Positions 15,681-24,272 of a DNA stretch of 30,628 bases are shown in pieces. Below the pieces are notes generated by a model. It did no database searches, was not told the origin of the DNA, and was given only the letters and a program-made list of their open reading frames with translations. Positions within the stretch are counted from its first letter, which is position 1, and the number at the start of each line of letters is the position of its first letter. The stretch is taken from assembly GCA_020697375.1 (NCBI GenBank), contig JAJFBJ010000067.1, positions 1 through 30,628 of the forward strand, in the 5' to 3' direction. Position numbers and translations under genes: made by a program. This DNA comes from Nitrospira sp. Lineage in GTDB: Bacteria > Nitrospirota > Nitrospiria > Nitrospirales > Nitrospiraceae.

Positions 15681-16619
15681 ATGTCCGGTGGATTGATGGT
15701 CATGATTTTTCTCGCCTTCCTGGTCGTGCTGGTCATCGCCAAGACGGCACGCATCGTTCCCCAGCAAAGCGCCTACGTGGTTGAACGCTTGGGCCGCTAC
15801 TCCCGCACCCTCGGTGCGGGGTTCCACATCCTGATTCCGTTCATCGATACCGTCCAATATAAGCACTCTCTCAAAGAAACCGCCATCGACATTCCGGAAC
15901 AGGTCTGCATTACGCGAGACAACGTGCAGGTCGGGGTCGACGGCATCCTGTATCTCAAGGTGCTCGACGCCCAACGCGCCTCCTACGGGATCAGCGATCA
16001 CCGCTTCGCCATTACTCAACTGGCCCAGACCGCATTGCGCAGCGAGATCGGCAAGATCGATCTGGATCGGACGTTTGAGGAACGCACCAACATCAACACC
16101 CAGGTCGTCAATGAACTCGATAAGGCCTCGGAACCCTGGGGCGTCAAGGTGCTTCGCTATGAGATCAAGAACATTACCCCGCCGAAGGACATCCTCAACG
16201 CGATGGAAAAGCAGATGCGCGCGGAACGAGAGAAGCGCGCGGTGATCCTGGCTTCCGAAGGTGAACGAGACGCCGCCATCAACCAGGCGGAGGGCGTCAA
16301 GCAGCAGGTGATCAAGGCCTCAGAGGCCAGGAAACAGCAGCAGATCAATGAAGCGGAGGGCGCTGCATCGGCCATCACAGCGATCGCCACCGCAACGGCT
16401 GAAGGTCTTAGGAAAGTGGCCGAGTCGACTCAAATCCCCGGCGGGTACGAGGCCGTGCAACTGCGCGTCGCCGAACAGTACATCGGCAAGTTCGGTGAGC
16501 TGGCCAAGAGCAGCAACACGCTGGTGCTTCCGGCCAACGTGGCCGATGTCGGCTCGATGCTGGCGCTGGCCATGAACATGATTACGAAACGGCCGATGAC
16601 CACACCTCCGGGAAAGTGA
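15681..16619 (+). CDS. SPFH/band-7 protein (QmcA/stomatin-like)
   Basis: 312 aa from the ATG at 15,681, chosen because GGAGGG stands seven bases before it; an earlier ATG at 15,666 lacks such a site. One N-terminal transmembrane helix (LMVMIFLAFLVVLVIAKTAR) precedes the SPFH domain, with VPQQSAYVVERLGRYSRTL, GAGFHILIPFIDTV, CITRDNVQVGVDGILYLKV and ALRSEIGKIDLDRTFEER. The C-terminal part is a long Ala/Glu-rich coiled coil (about residues 180-260) typical of QmcA. Such proteins form membrane scaffolds and protect against misfolded membrane proteins with NfeD partners. Confidence 0.92.
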   Translation: MSGGLMVMIFLAFLVVLVIAKTARIVPQQSAYVVERLGRYSRTLGAGFHILIPFIDTVQYKHSLKETAIDIPEQVCITRDNVQVGVDGILYLKVLDAQRASYGISDHRFAITQLAQTALRSEIGKIDLDRTFEERTNINTQVVNELDKASEPWGVKVLRYEIKNITPPKDILNAMEKQMRAEREKRAVILASEGERDAAINQAEGVKQQVIKASEARKQQQINEAEGAASAITAIATATAEGLRKVAESTQIPGGYEAVQLRVAEQYIGKFGELAKSSNTLVLPANVADVGSMLALAMNMITKRPMTTPPGK

Positions 16620-16657
16620 GACGCGCGCCTCCTTGTCGTTGCCTACAATTCTGCTCG

Positions 16658-17236
16658 ATGAAGGATTTCGCCATCAAAGCCTTCGATGAAAGTGCCGACG
16701 TCAAGCGGCAATTCGTCCGCGCGCATGCCGATATGATCGCTCAAGTCGCGCAGCTGATGGTCCGGGCGTTTCACGAAGGGCACAAAGTGTTGCTCTTCGG
16801 CAACGGCGGCAGCGCGACTGATGCCGCGCACATCGCGGCGGAGTTCGTCGGCCGCTACAAGCGCGAGCGCGCCCCCTTGCCGGCCATTGCCCTCGCCACC
16901 GACATCGCAGCCATCACCTGCATCGCCAACGACTACGGGTTTGAGGAACTCTTTGCCCGCCAGGTTCGCGCGCATGGGCAGAAGGGAGACGTGGCGGTGG
17001 CGATCAGCACCAGCGGCAACTCCGCCAATGTCCTCAAAGGCGTCGAGGCGGCCAAGGCCCTCGGCCTTGCGACGATAGGCTGGACCGGAGGGTCCGGCGG
17101 CAAGCTGGCTGGCCTGGTCGATTATGCCTTCGTGGTTCCATCGACAGTCACCGCCCGCATTCAGGAAAGTCACATCACGTTAGGCCATGTGCTCTGCGAA
17201 CTCATCGAGGACCAGGTTCTTGCCAACCAGGCGTAA
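16658..17236 (+). CDS. gmhA: Phosphoheptose isomerase, SIS domain
   Basis: 192 aa from the ATG at 16,658, the usual length for GmhA. A GTG at 16,616 overlapping the SPFH stop would add 14 residues without conserved content. The SIS domain shows LLFGNGGSATDAAHIAAEFV, GRYKRERAPLPAIAL, ITCIANDYGFEELFARQV, ISTSGNSANVLKG and RIQESHITLGHVLCELIE, where the late Glu and His are active-site residues. It converts sedoheptulose-7-phosphate to D-glycero-D-manno-heptose-7-phosphate, the first step to ADP-heptose for the lipopolysaccharide core. The nucleotidyltransferase of the same path lies 3 kb downstream, while kinase and phosphatase are not in the window. Confidence 0.92.
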   Translation: MKDFAIKAFDESADVKRQFVRAHADMIAQVAQLMVRAFHEGHKVLLFGNGGSATDAAHIAAEFVGRYKRERAPLPAIALATDIAAITCIANDYGFEELFARQVRAHGQKGDVAVAISTSGNSANVLKGVEAAKALGLATIGWTGGSGGKLAGLVDYAFVVPSTVTARIQESHITLGHVLCELIEDQVLANQA

Positions 17237-18218
17237 ACGCACCAGTCGACCCTCCATTTCCTCTCCCCTCATCCCGCCGATCGATGCGTCGCGCCTGAAG
17301 ACCTATCCGCTCCAACGCCGCCACAGCAAGGTCCAACTCTCGAACTTTGCCAAGACATGGACCAGCGGTCGATCGTTCAAACGTTTTCTCGACTCCCTGC
17401 CCGACATCCTGGCCGTCAAGGCGCTGCGCGAAGTGGCGCAGGCCATTGCCAAGGCCCATCGCCGCGGCCGCCCGGTCATTGTGGGCATGGGCGCGCATGT
17501 GGTGAAGGTAGGCTTGGGTCCTCTCCTCGTGGACCTCATGGAACGCGGCATCGTCACCGCCGTGGCGATGAACGGGGCCGTGATCATCCATGACTTCGAA
17601 CTGGCATTCATGGGGCATACGTCCGAGGAAGTCGATGCGGAGATCGACTCGGGCCGATTCGGGATGGCGGAGGAAACCGGCCGCATGCTGAACGAGGCCA
17701 TCACGCTGGGGATGAAAGAAGGCCAGGGCCTTGGAGAATCACTCGGCTATTACATCAATCGACACAAGACTCAATTCCCGCACCGCGCCACCAGCCTCCT
17801 TGCCGCCGGAGCCAGACTGGGTCTGCCCGTCACCGTGCATGTGGCCATCGGTACCGATATCATCCACATGCATCCCTCCGCCGACGGCGCCGCGATCGGC
17901 ACAGGGTCGCTGCTCGATTTTCGCCGCTTGGCCGCCGTCGTTTCCGGCATGGAAGGCGGAGTCTATCTCAATCTGGGGTCCGCCGTGATTTTGCCGGAAG
18001 TCTTCCTGAAGACCGTCTCGCTCGGGCGCAACCTCGGCCATCCGCTGACGAACATCACGACGGTCAACATGGATTTTCTGACCCACTATCGCCCCATGGC
18101 CAACGTCGTGCGCCGCCCCACTCAGAAAGGCGGCAAGGGCTACGCCCTGACCGGACACCACGAGATCATGGTGCCGCTCCTGGCCGCAGCCGTGCTTGAG
18201 GAATTGGCATCCCGCTGA
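17220..18218 (+). CDS. Conserved protein of unknown function next to gmhA
   Basis: I do not recognise this protein by name. The first ATG in frame (17,187) overlaps gmhA by 50 bases; a TTG at 17,220 with GAGG upstream overlaps by 17 and seems better. The protein is soluble with a glycine-rich, Rossmann-like strand-turn GRPVIVGMGAHVVKVGLGPL and further motifs GIVTAVAMNGAVIIHDFELA, FMGHTSEEVDAEI, RFGMAEETGRMLNEAI, TVHVAIGTDIIHMHPSADGA, LNLGSAVILPEVFLK and TTVNMDFLTHYRP. The many conserved-looking Gly, Asp and His suggest a metabolic enzyme, perhaps acting on a sugar or sugar phosphate given its place between gmhA and hldE. The GxGAHVxKxGL opening weakly recalls deoxyhypusine-synthase-like folds. 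Confidence 0.8.
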   Translation: MPTRRKRTSRPSISSPLIPPIDASRLKTYPLQRRHSKVQLSNFAKTWTSGRSFKRFLDSLPDILAVKALREVAQAIAKAHRRGRPVIVGMGAHVVKVGLGPLLVDLMERGIVTAVAMNGAVIIHDFELAFMGHTSEEVDAEIDSGRFGMAEETGRMLNEAITLGMKEGQGLGESLGYYINRHKTQFPHRATSLLAAGARLGLPVTVHVAIGTDIIHMHPSADGAAIGTGSLLDFRRLAAVVSGMEGGVYLNLGSAVILPEVFLKTVSLGRNLGHPLTNITTVNMDFLTHYRPMANVVRRPTQKGGKGYALTGHHEIMVPLLAAAVLEELASR

Positions 18219-18265
18219 TAAGGCGGCTCAACACCGCCGCAGTTCACTTACCCTGAGATCACGCT

Positions 18266-18928
18266 GTGAGTGCCTTATTGCCTTCCCTTGAGTCCCTGCT
18301 CACCATGTGGACCGATCTCAACGACCGCTATTTTCGATCCGCCTTGCAGCCCATTCCAATCGAATGGAGCAGGCGGCTGACATCCTCTGCCGGTATGTTC
18401 GTCTGCCGGGTCGGACCGGGACAAGGACCCGCGCTCGCGACTGATGAACAGACAAGGCGGCGTTGTATCAAGCTCTCGGCCGTGCTTCTCCAGGGAAACA
18501 GTCCTCGGCAAAGCCATGAGACCTTAGGTACGCTTGCGCACGAAATGATTCACCAATGGCAATACGATATTTTGAAGCGTCGCCCGAATCATAGAGCGGA
18601 CTTCCGTCGCATGATGGCTTTGATGAATCGAGACGGTCTCGGCATTACGATCTACCATTCTCTGGGTAAAGAGGTGGAGGCCCTGGCCCGGTATGCCTGG
18701 CGCTGCCAGCAATGCGGATCGATGTACCGGAGGCAGCGCCGGACCATTCACCCGCGACGGCACCGCTGTGGAGCCTGTCGGGGACTGCTACGCGAATTGG
18801 CGAATGTAGAAGAGACGAATCAAAATGAGAAAGGTAAGCGGGAAACCCTGCGCGAAGGAGGCCCACGTATGGCAGCATACGTGCCCACGGGAGGGCTTAT
18901 GAGCCAGCTCACGCTGCCCTTTGCATAG
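18266..18928 (+). CDS. SprT-like zinc metallopeptidase
   Basis: 220 aa starting at GTG 18,266. TLAHEMIHQWQ gives the HExxH zinc site (His92, Glu93, His96), with His109 as the probable third ligand. A C-terminal zinc ribbon follows: CQQC at 147-150 and CGAC at 168-171, separated by many Arg. This order, SprT domain then Zn ribbon, is the bacterial relative of Spartan, which in eukaryotes digests DNA-protein crosslinks; the role in bacteria is mostly unknown. The next gene, only 18 bases on, is a translesion polymerase, which fits a damage-response pair. The last 40 residues are unconserved. Confidence 0.82.
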   Translation: MSALLPSLESLLTMWTDLNDRYFRSALQPIPIEWSRRLTSSAGMFVCRVGPGQGPALATDEQTRRRCIKLSAVLLQGNSPRQSHETLGTLAHEMIHQWQYDILKRRPNHRADFRRMMALMNRDGLGITIYHSLGKEVEALARYAWRCQQCGSMYRRQRRTIHPRRHRCGACRGLLRELANVEETNQNEKGKRETLREGGPRMAAYVPTGGLMSQLTLPFA

Positions 18929-18945
18929 CCGCGATAGAGCTTCGT

Positions 18946-20130
18946 ATGGCACGATGGTTCAGGCAAATTCTCTTCGGCGATATCGATGCCATGTTTGCAT
19001 CGGCCGCCATCCTGGCTGATCCGTCGCTCTCAGGGAGACCGGTCGCCGTCGGCGGTCCGGCCCCACGCGGCATCATCGCGGCGGCTAGTTATGAAGCCCG
19101 CCGGTTCGGCGTGCGATCCGCCATGCCGACCATCCAGGCCATGCGGCTCTGTCCCAATCTCATCCTCCTGCCTCCCGATCGAGAGCTGTACAGCTGTCTG
19201 CACCGTCAGCTTCAGGACGTGACCGCCCGATTTTTCCCTGAGACTGAGTGGACCAGTATTGATGAGTTTTATGCGGATACGACCAGGTTGCAGACTTGCC
19301 ATCCCAGCCCGAACAAGTTGGGTCAGGCCCTTAAAGATGACATTCGTCGCTCCACCGGACTCACCTGTACCATTGCCATAGCCTCAGGCAAAACCGTCGC
19401 GAAGATCGCCGCTGATGCGCACAAGCCCGACGGGCTGGCGGTGATCGAACCAGGCTCCGAAGCATCGTTCCTCGCTCCTCTGCCGGTCCGTTCATTGCCC
19501 GGGATAGGTCCCAAATCCGCCGAAGCCCTCAAACGCCTGGGGGCTCTGGTCATCGGCGATCTGATCGCACCTCGTTTCGAATCGGCCTTGCTCCGCCTCT
19601 TCGGCAACGGTCTGGCGTCGCTTCAATCGCTCGTCCGTGGCCAGGACTCCGATCCCGTAGTGGCTGATCGCGATGCGAAAAGTGTCAGCCATGAGACGAC
19701 GTTCGATCAGGATACCAACGATCCCAAGTTGCTGGAAACAATCGTCCATGGTTTTCTCGAAGCACTGACGCACGATCTTCGGTTGGAAGGGCTGGCCGCC
19801 GGCTCCTTCACCGTGAAGCTGAAGGATGCCCATTTCAGAATCACCACGCGACAGAGAAAGTTCCCGACGCCGTTGAATTATGATCCGGACATGTGGCCGT
19901 ATATTCGCCTCGCTCTTACAGGGTTGCTGGAGTCGGGAGCACGGTACCGACTGGTTGGTCTCGGCCTGTGGAATCTCCTCCCCGCTCCGGAGCCGTTGTT
20001 CGATCGGCGGCAGCGTAGTGCGGTGGCCATCCTCGACCGCTTGATTGAACAACATGGCGCCGGCGTGGTCCGCCTTGGTGGGATCCCGCATGCCCGTGAC
20101 GGCGATACGAGGCCCGGGCGCCGCTCCTGA
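18946..20130 (+). CDS. dinB: DNA polymerase IV (Y-family)
   Basis: 394 aa. Catalytic motifs are present: FGDIDAMFASAA (palm aspartate, residues 10-21), SYEARRFGVRSAMP (finger), and TSIDEFYADTT with the second Asp-Glu pair (about 103-113). The thumb has the helix-hairpin-helix LPGIGPKSAEALKRLG, and the little finger domain has KSVSHETTFDQDTNDPKLLE and FTVKLKDAHFRITTRQRKFP. PEPLFDRR near residue 355 stands where the sliding-clamp motif (QLxLF) is expected but is degenerate. The usual SIDEAYLD is SIDEFYAD here. It is downstream of the SprT-like gene in the same direction. Confidence 0.92.
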   Translation: MARWFRQILFGDIDAMFASAAILADPSLSGRPVAVGGPAPRGIIAAASYEARRFGVRSAMPTIQAMRLCPNLILLPPDRELYSCLHRQLQDVTARFFPETEWTSIDEFYADTTRLQTCHPSPNKLGQALKDDIRRSTGLTCTIAIASGKTVAKIAADAHKPDGLAVIEPGSEASFLAPLPVRSLPGIGPKSAEALKRLGALVIGDLIAPRFESALLRLFGNGLASLQSLVRGQDSDPVVADRDAKSVSHETTFDQDTNDPKLLETIVHGFLEALTHDLRLEGLAAGSFTVKLKDAHFRITTRQRKFPTPLNYDPDMWPYIRLALTGLLESGARYRLVGLGLWNLLPAPEPLFDRRQRSAVAILDRLIEQHGAGVVRLGGIPHARDGDTRPGRRS

Positions 20131-20204
20131 AGAGGACTTACAGACCGTCGCCTACCCCAGTGTGCACAAGCCCTCTCTCGTCGCCTGGTCAAGGTTTTTG
20201 ACGA

Positions 20205-20246
20205 GGTGAGAACAAAGCTGGCGGACCTTTTCCACATCCTGCTAAG
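20205..20246. repeat. Partial copy of the dispersed intergenic repeat
   Basis: GAGGTGAGAACAAAGCTGGC GGACCTTTTCC, then CATCCTGCTAAG, matches the last part of the repeat I recall from Nitrospira and aligns with the right end of the copy at 9982-10,222 (GCGAGACTAACGTTGGCGAA). It sits just before the first possible ATG of the hldE-type gene (20,247), which speaks for the second ATG at 20,280. Confidence 0.45.
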
Positions 20247-20279
20247 ATGGCATTTTTTCTGAACCGGCGCCGAATTCTG

Positions 20280-20762
20280 ATGCTGACCAAAGTGGCGACC
20301 AGAGAAGAACTAGTGCCCTTGCTCGCGAAGCATCGCCGACAAGGACGCCGCATCGTCTTCACGAACGGCTGTTTCGACCTCATGCACATCGGCCACACCC
20401 GCTATTTGCAAGCAGCGAGAACGTTAGGCGATCTATTGGTGGTGGGCGTCAATTCCGACAGTTCCGTGCGCAGCTTGAGCAAAGGCGCTGACCGCCCGAT
20501 CGTACCCGAAGCCCAGAGAGCCGAGATTCTCGCCGCGCTGGCATGCGTGGATTATGTGGTAATTTTCCCGGAACCGGACCCGGGCTCGCTCATCGCGATC
20601 CTTCAGCCTGATATTCTCGTCAAGGGCGGAGACTGGCCGGCAGACCGTATCGTGGGACGGGAAACGGTCGAGGCCCGCAGCGGGCTTGTCCAAACCATTC
20701 CACTCGTTCCCGGCGTCTCGACCACGAAGCTGCTGCAACGCATTCGCTCCACCACCCTGTAA
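20280..20762 (+). CDS. rfaE2: ADP-heptose synthase nucleotidyltransferase (HldE C-terminal type)
   Basis: 160 aa single-domain cytidylyltransferase-fold protein. RRIVFTNGCFDLMHIGHTRY carries the HxGH nucleotide-binding motif (His36-His39), followed by GDLLVVGVNSDSSVRSL, RPIVPEAQRAEILAALACVD, LIAILQPDILVKGGDWPADR and ISTTKLLQ-like end (GVSTTKLLQRI). It transfers AMP from ATP to heptose-1-phosphate to give ADP-heptose. In many bacteria it is fused to the HldE kinase domain; here it stands alone. An earlier ATG at 20,247 would add 11 basic residues and lies right after a repeat, so 20,280 is preferred. The gene ends eight bases before mfd starts. Confidence 0.92.
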   Translation: MLTKVATREELVPLLAKHRRQGRRIVFTNGCFDLMHIGHTRYLQAARTLGDLLVVGVNSDSSVRSLSKGADRPIVPEAQRAEILAALACVDYVVIFPEPDPGSLIAILQPDILVKGGDWPADRIVGRETVEARSGLVQTIPLVPGVSTTKLLQRIRSTTL

Positions 20763-20769
20763 GGACGTC

Positions 20770-23700
20770 GTGCCCCTCACCGCGCCATCGCATCTCAACA
20801 ACTGGCTCAAGCCTGCAATCGACGCTCTTCGCAGCGGAACCGGCAAGCCTTGCCTCATGGGCCTACACGGTTCCACGGCCGGTTTCGGCCTTGCCCTGAT
20901 TACAGAGTCCGGGCCGGCGCACCCCTTGGCCGAACGCAATTGGCTGGTCGTCGCCAAGACCGACGAGGATGCGGAGCGGCTCTATCGCGATACTCTGTTT
21001 TTTAGAACCCTGTGCGGACTGTCCGTCGACGATTTGGCGCTCTTCCCGAAATGGGAAACGCTGCCCTATGAATCGAACGCCCCCCATGTCGACCTGGTGG
21101 CCCGCCGCATGCAGACGCTCCAGCGTCTCTGCACGTCGGCGCGCACGGCCCTGTTCACCTCCATCCCGGCTTTGACGCAACGATTGCTCCCGGCCCTGGT
21201 CTTCACCGACGCACTTATGCAATTTCAGCCGAACGGTTCCCTGGAACGAGAAGCTCTGGTCTCCGGCCTGTTGCGGTTGGGCTATCGGAAGAGTTCCGTG
21301 GTGGAAATTCCCGGCGAATTCAGCATTCGCGGCGGGATCGTCGATATTTACTCCACGGCCTATCCCGATCCCTTGCGGGTGGAATTCCTGGGCGACACGG
21401 TCGAATCGCTCCGTTTCTTCGATCCTGCCACCCAGAAGTCCATGGACAGGGTCAAGCAGGCCTGGGTACTGCCGGCCCGCGAATTGATTCGCTCGGACGA
21501 TGCTCCCGACGCACTGGCTCCCCTTGCCGCAGATGCCGAATGGCACGCCCCATCGGTCTATGGAACGATGGACAGCCTCCTGGACTATTTTCCTCAGCCA
21601 CCGGTTCTCGCCTTGGACCAACCAGGCGCGCTCAAGGCCCATAGCGAGGAATGTTGGCAAGCTGTCGAAGAGGGATATCTGCGCCATGAAGATCGAACTG
21701 ACGCGAATCCCTATCCGACTCCGGACCAGCTGTATCTGAGCTGGGACCAGATTCTCGAGGCGACTCGAGGCTATGCCACCCTGGCGCTTGAGCCGGTCAC
21801 CGCTCCCGATGCCAGCTGGGACCCCGTACTCACTTGCCCGGCCCAAACACCGGCCAGTGTGGGACTTGGCCTGCGTGGAACCGCGTTCAACCATACGCTG
21901 GAGGTCCTCGACCGCTTGCGGGAGAACGGACCCGTCGTGCTGGTTGCCCGCAGCCAAGGACAAGTCGGCCGACTGCTCGCCCTGTTCAGCGAACACGATC
22001 GGCCGGTCGTGGAATGGAAGCCCGCTTCACTCTCCACTGCCAACGCTCAGAAGGCGCCCTTCTCGGTGTTGAACGGCGAGGTGTCGGCGGGCTTTCTCTC
22101 TTCCGATCTTCGCTTGGTGGTTCTGACGGAGGAAGAGCTCTTCGCCAAGGGCGCCAGGCATAAACCACCTCCCAAAAGTAAAGCAGCCACGTTTCTCTCC
22201 TCGCTGGAAGATCTCAATGTCGGCGACTATGTCGTGCACATGCAATACGGCATTGCCAAGTATCAGGGACTGCGCCGCTTGTCGGTACAGGACTTCGACA
22301 GTGATTTCCTGGTTCTCGAATTTGCCGGAACGGATAAGCTCTACGTACCGCTCGATCGGCTGAACCAGGTCCAACGCTATGCCGGGGCCGATGCTCATGT
22401 GCCTCGCCTGGATAGGCTGGGCGGCACCAGTTGGGGAAAAACGACCGCGCGGGTCAAAAAAGACATCGAAGAAATGGCGCATGAACTTGTCGATCTCTAT
22501 GCGAATCGCGAGCTGGTACATCGAACGTCGTACGGCAAAGACAGCATGCTGTACCATGAGTTCGAGGCGGCTTTCGAGTATGAAGAGACGCCCGATCAGC
22601 GCCGGGCAATCGAAGACATCGCAAATGACATGGCGTCCACCAAGCCGATGGACCGCCTCGTCTGCGGCGACGTGGGGTACGGCAAGACCGAAGTAGCCAT
22701 GCGCGCCGCGTTCAAAGCCGTCGAAGAAAACCGCCAGGTCGCCGTCCTCGTGCCGACCACCCTCCTTGCCCATCAGCATTACGACAACTTCGCGGAACGG
22801 TTTGCGCCCTTTCCCACTCGCGTCGCCCTGCTGTCCCGATTTCAATCCCCCAAGGATACGAAAGCCATTTTGAAAGATACAGGGGCCGGCGTGATCGACG
22901 TCCTCATCGGCACCCACCGCCTGCTGCAAAAGGATGTGCAGTTTCGCAACCTCGGACTCGTCATCATCGACGAGGAACAATGGTTCGGCGTGAAACACAA
23001 GGAACGCTTAAAGCAACTACGCACGCAAGTCGATGTGTTGACCCTCACGGCCACGCCGATTCCACGCACCTTGCAAATGACCATGGCGACGGTGCGAGAC
23101 CTCTCAATCATCGACACACCCCCATCGGGCCGGCTGGCGATCCGCACTCAAGTCCTTCGATTCAGCGAGAAAGCCATTCGCGAGGCGATTCTTCGCGAAC
23201 TCGGCCGCGGCGGACAAACGTACTATGTCCACAATCGCGTGGAGACCATGGAACGGACCGGCGCCTGGCTCCAGGAATTGGTCCCGGAAGCCCGCATCGT
23301 GATGGCCCACGGCCAAATGGATTCCAAACCGTTGGAAGCCGTGATGCTGAAGTTCTTTCATCGCGAGGCCGATATTCTGGTAGCCTCCGCCATCATTCAA
23401 TCCGGCCTCGACGTACCGACCGCGAACACGATCATCGTCAATCGCGCCGATACGTTCGGCCTCGCGCAACTCTATCAACTCCGCGGTCGCGTGGGGAGGG
23501 GAGGCGAACAGGCCTATGCGTACTTCCTCGTGCCTGACGAAGGTTCCCTTTCGGATGATGCCCAAAAGCGGTTGACGGCCATTCAACAGTTCACCGAGCT
23601 GGGATCGGGTTTCCGCATCGCCGCCGCCGATCTGGAAATCCGTGGCGCGGGAAATCTGCTGGGCAAGCAGCAATCGGGACATATCGCCGCGGTCGGACTC

Positions 23701-24243
23701 GATCTCTATCTGCAAATGGTGGAACAGGCCGTGCAGCGCCTCAAGGGCCAAGTGGTTGAGGAAGAACCGGATCCCACCTTGCGTCTCAGCGTCTCGGCCT
23801 TCATTCCGGAAGAGTATGTCGCGGACAGCCATCAACGGCTGTCGCTCTACAAGCGATTGTCTTCCTGCGGGCAACTCGGCGATCTGGCCATGATGCACGG
23901 AGAAATCGAAGACCGGTACGGGCATCCGCCTGATCCGGTCGAACGCCTGTTCGAACTGATGCAAGTTCGCTTACTGGCCAAACAGCTCCGGTTGAATTCC
24001 ATCGTCGAGCAACCGAATGCCCTGGTGGTGACCTTCGATCCCAAGGCAACGGTCCCGGAAGCCGCGGTGCAGCTGTTGATGGACCGCTATAAAAAACGGC
24101 TGCGATTTGTGTCGCCCCTCTCCTTCGAACTCCAGATGCCGCATGAAGACTGGAGTTTAGTATTTCCTGAACTCAACGCAATCTTGCAAACCCTCTACGT
24201 CTGTGGTACCAACAGACAAGGATCGCATCAAGACCCTCACTGA
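20770..24243 (+). CDS. mfd: Transcription-repair coupling factor
   Basis: 1157 aa from a GTG at 20,770 that follows AAGGA by four bases; the frame itself is open from a TTG at 20,686 inside the upstream gene. Order of domains: UvrB-like N-terminal part (residues ~20-330, with SIRGGIVDIYSTAYPDPLRV), RNA-polymerase-interacting CarD-like domain (~478-535, LNVGDYVVHMQYGIAKYQGL), RecG-like translocase (Walker A CGDVGYGKTEVAMRAAF ~631, DEEQ ~735, TATPIPRTL, QLRGRVGRGGEQAYAYF) and the C-terminal TRCF domain (~1000-1110, VSAFIPEEYV). It removes stalled polymerase and recruits UvrA. It is complete, of usual length, and shares the strand with hldE. Confidence 0.96.
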   Translation: MPLTAPSHLNNWLKPAIDALRSGTGKPCLMGLHGSTAGFGLALITESGPAHPLAERNWLVVAKTDEDAERLYRDTLFFRTLCGLSVDDLALFPKWETLPYESNAPHVDLVARRMQTLQRLCTSARTALFTSIPALTQRLLPALVFTDALMQFQPNGSLEREALVSGLLRLGYRKSSVVEIPGEFSIRGGIVDIYSTAYPDPLRVEFLGDTVESLRFFDPATQKSMDRVKQAWVLPARELIRSDDAPDALAPLAADAEWHAPSVYGTMDSLLDYFPQPPVLALDQPGALKAHSEECWQAVEEGYLRHEDRTDANPYPTPDQLYLSWDQILEATRGYATLALEPVTAPDASWDPVLTCPAQTPASVGLGLRGTAFNHTLEVLDRLRENGPVVLVARSQGQVGRLLALFSEHDRPVVEWKPASLSTANAQKAPFSVLNGEVSAGFLSSDLRLVVLTEEELFAKGARHKPPPKSKAATFLSSLEDLNVGDYVVHMQYGIAKYQGLRRLSVQDFDSDFLVLEFAGTDKLYVPLDRLNQVQRYAGADAHVPRLDRLGGTSWGKTTARVKKDIEEMAHELVDLYANRELVHRTSYGKDSMLYHEFEAAFEYEETPDQRRAIEDIANDMASTKPMDRLVCGDVGYGKTEVAMRAAFKAVEENRQVAVLVPTTLLAHQHYDNFAERFAPFPTRVALLSRFQSPKDTKAILKDTGAGVIDVLIGTHRLLQKDVQFRNLGLVIIDEEQWFGVKHKERLKQLRTQVDVLTLTATPIPRTLQMTMATVRDLSIIDTPPSGRLAIRTQVLRFSEKAIREAILRELGRGGQTYYVHNRVETMERTGAWLQELVPEARIVMAHGQMDSKPLEAVMLKFFHREADILVASAIIQSGLDVPTANTIIVNRADTFGLAQLYQLRGRVGRGGEQAYAYFLVPDEGSLSDDAQKRLTAIQQFTELGSGFRIAAADLEIRGAGNLLGKQQSGHIAAVGLDLYLQMVEQAVQRLKGQVVEEEPDPTLRLSVSAFIPEEYVADSHQRLSLYKRLSSCGQLGDLAMMHGEIEDRYGHPPDPVERLFELMQVRLLAKQLRLNSIVEQPNALVVTFDPKATVPEAAVQLLMDRYKKRLRFVSPLSFELQMPHEDWSLVFPELNAILQTLYVCGTNRQGSHQDPH

Positions 24244-24272
24244 TCTTTCCAGAGGATGCCCGTCCCGACCGC

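Noticed and set aside
18220..18240. GGCGG/CCGCC hairpin after the unknown gene
   Set aside because: Short stem and no T-run; could be chance in GC-rich sequence.
22027..22998. Long antisense frame inside mfd
   Set aside because: It is the shadow of a highly conserved, intact Mfd coding sequence in GC-rich DNA.
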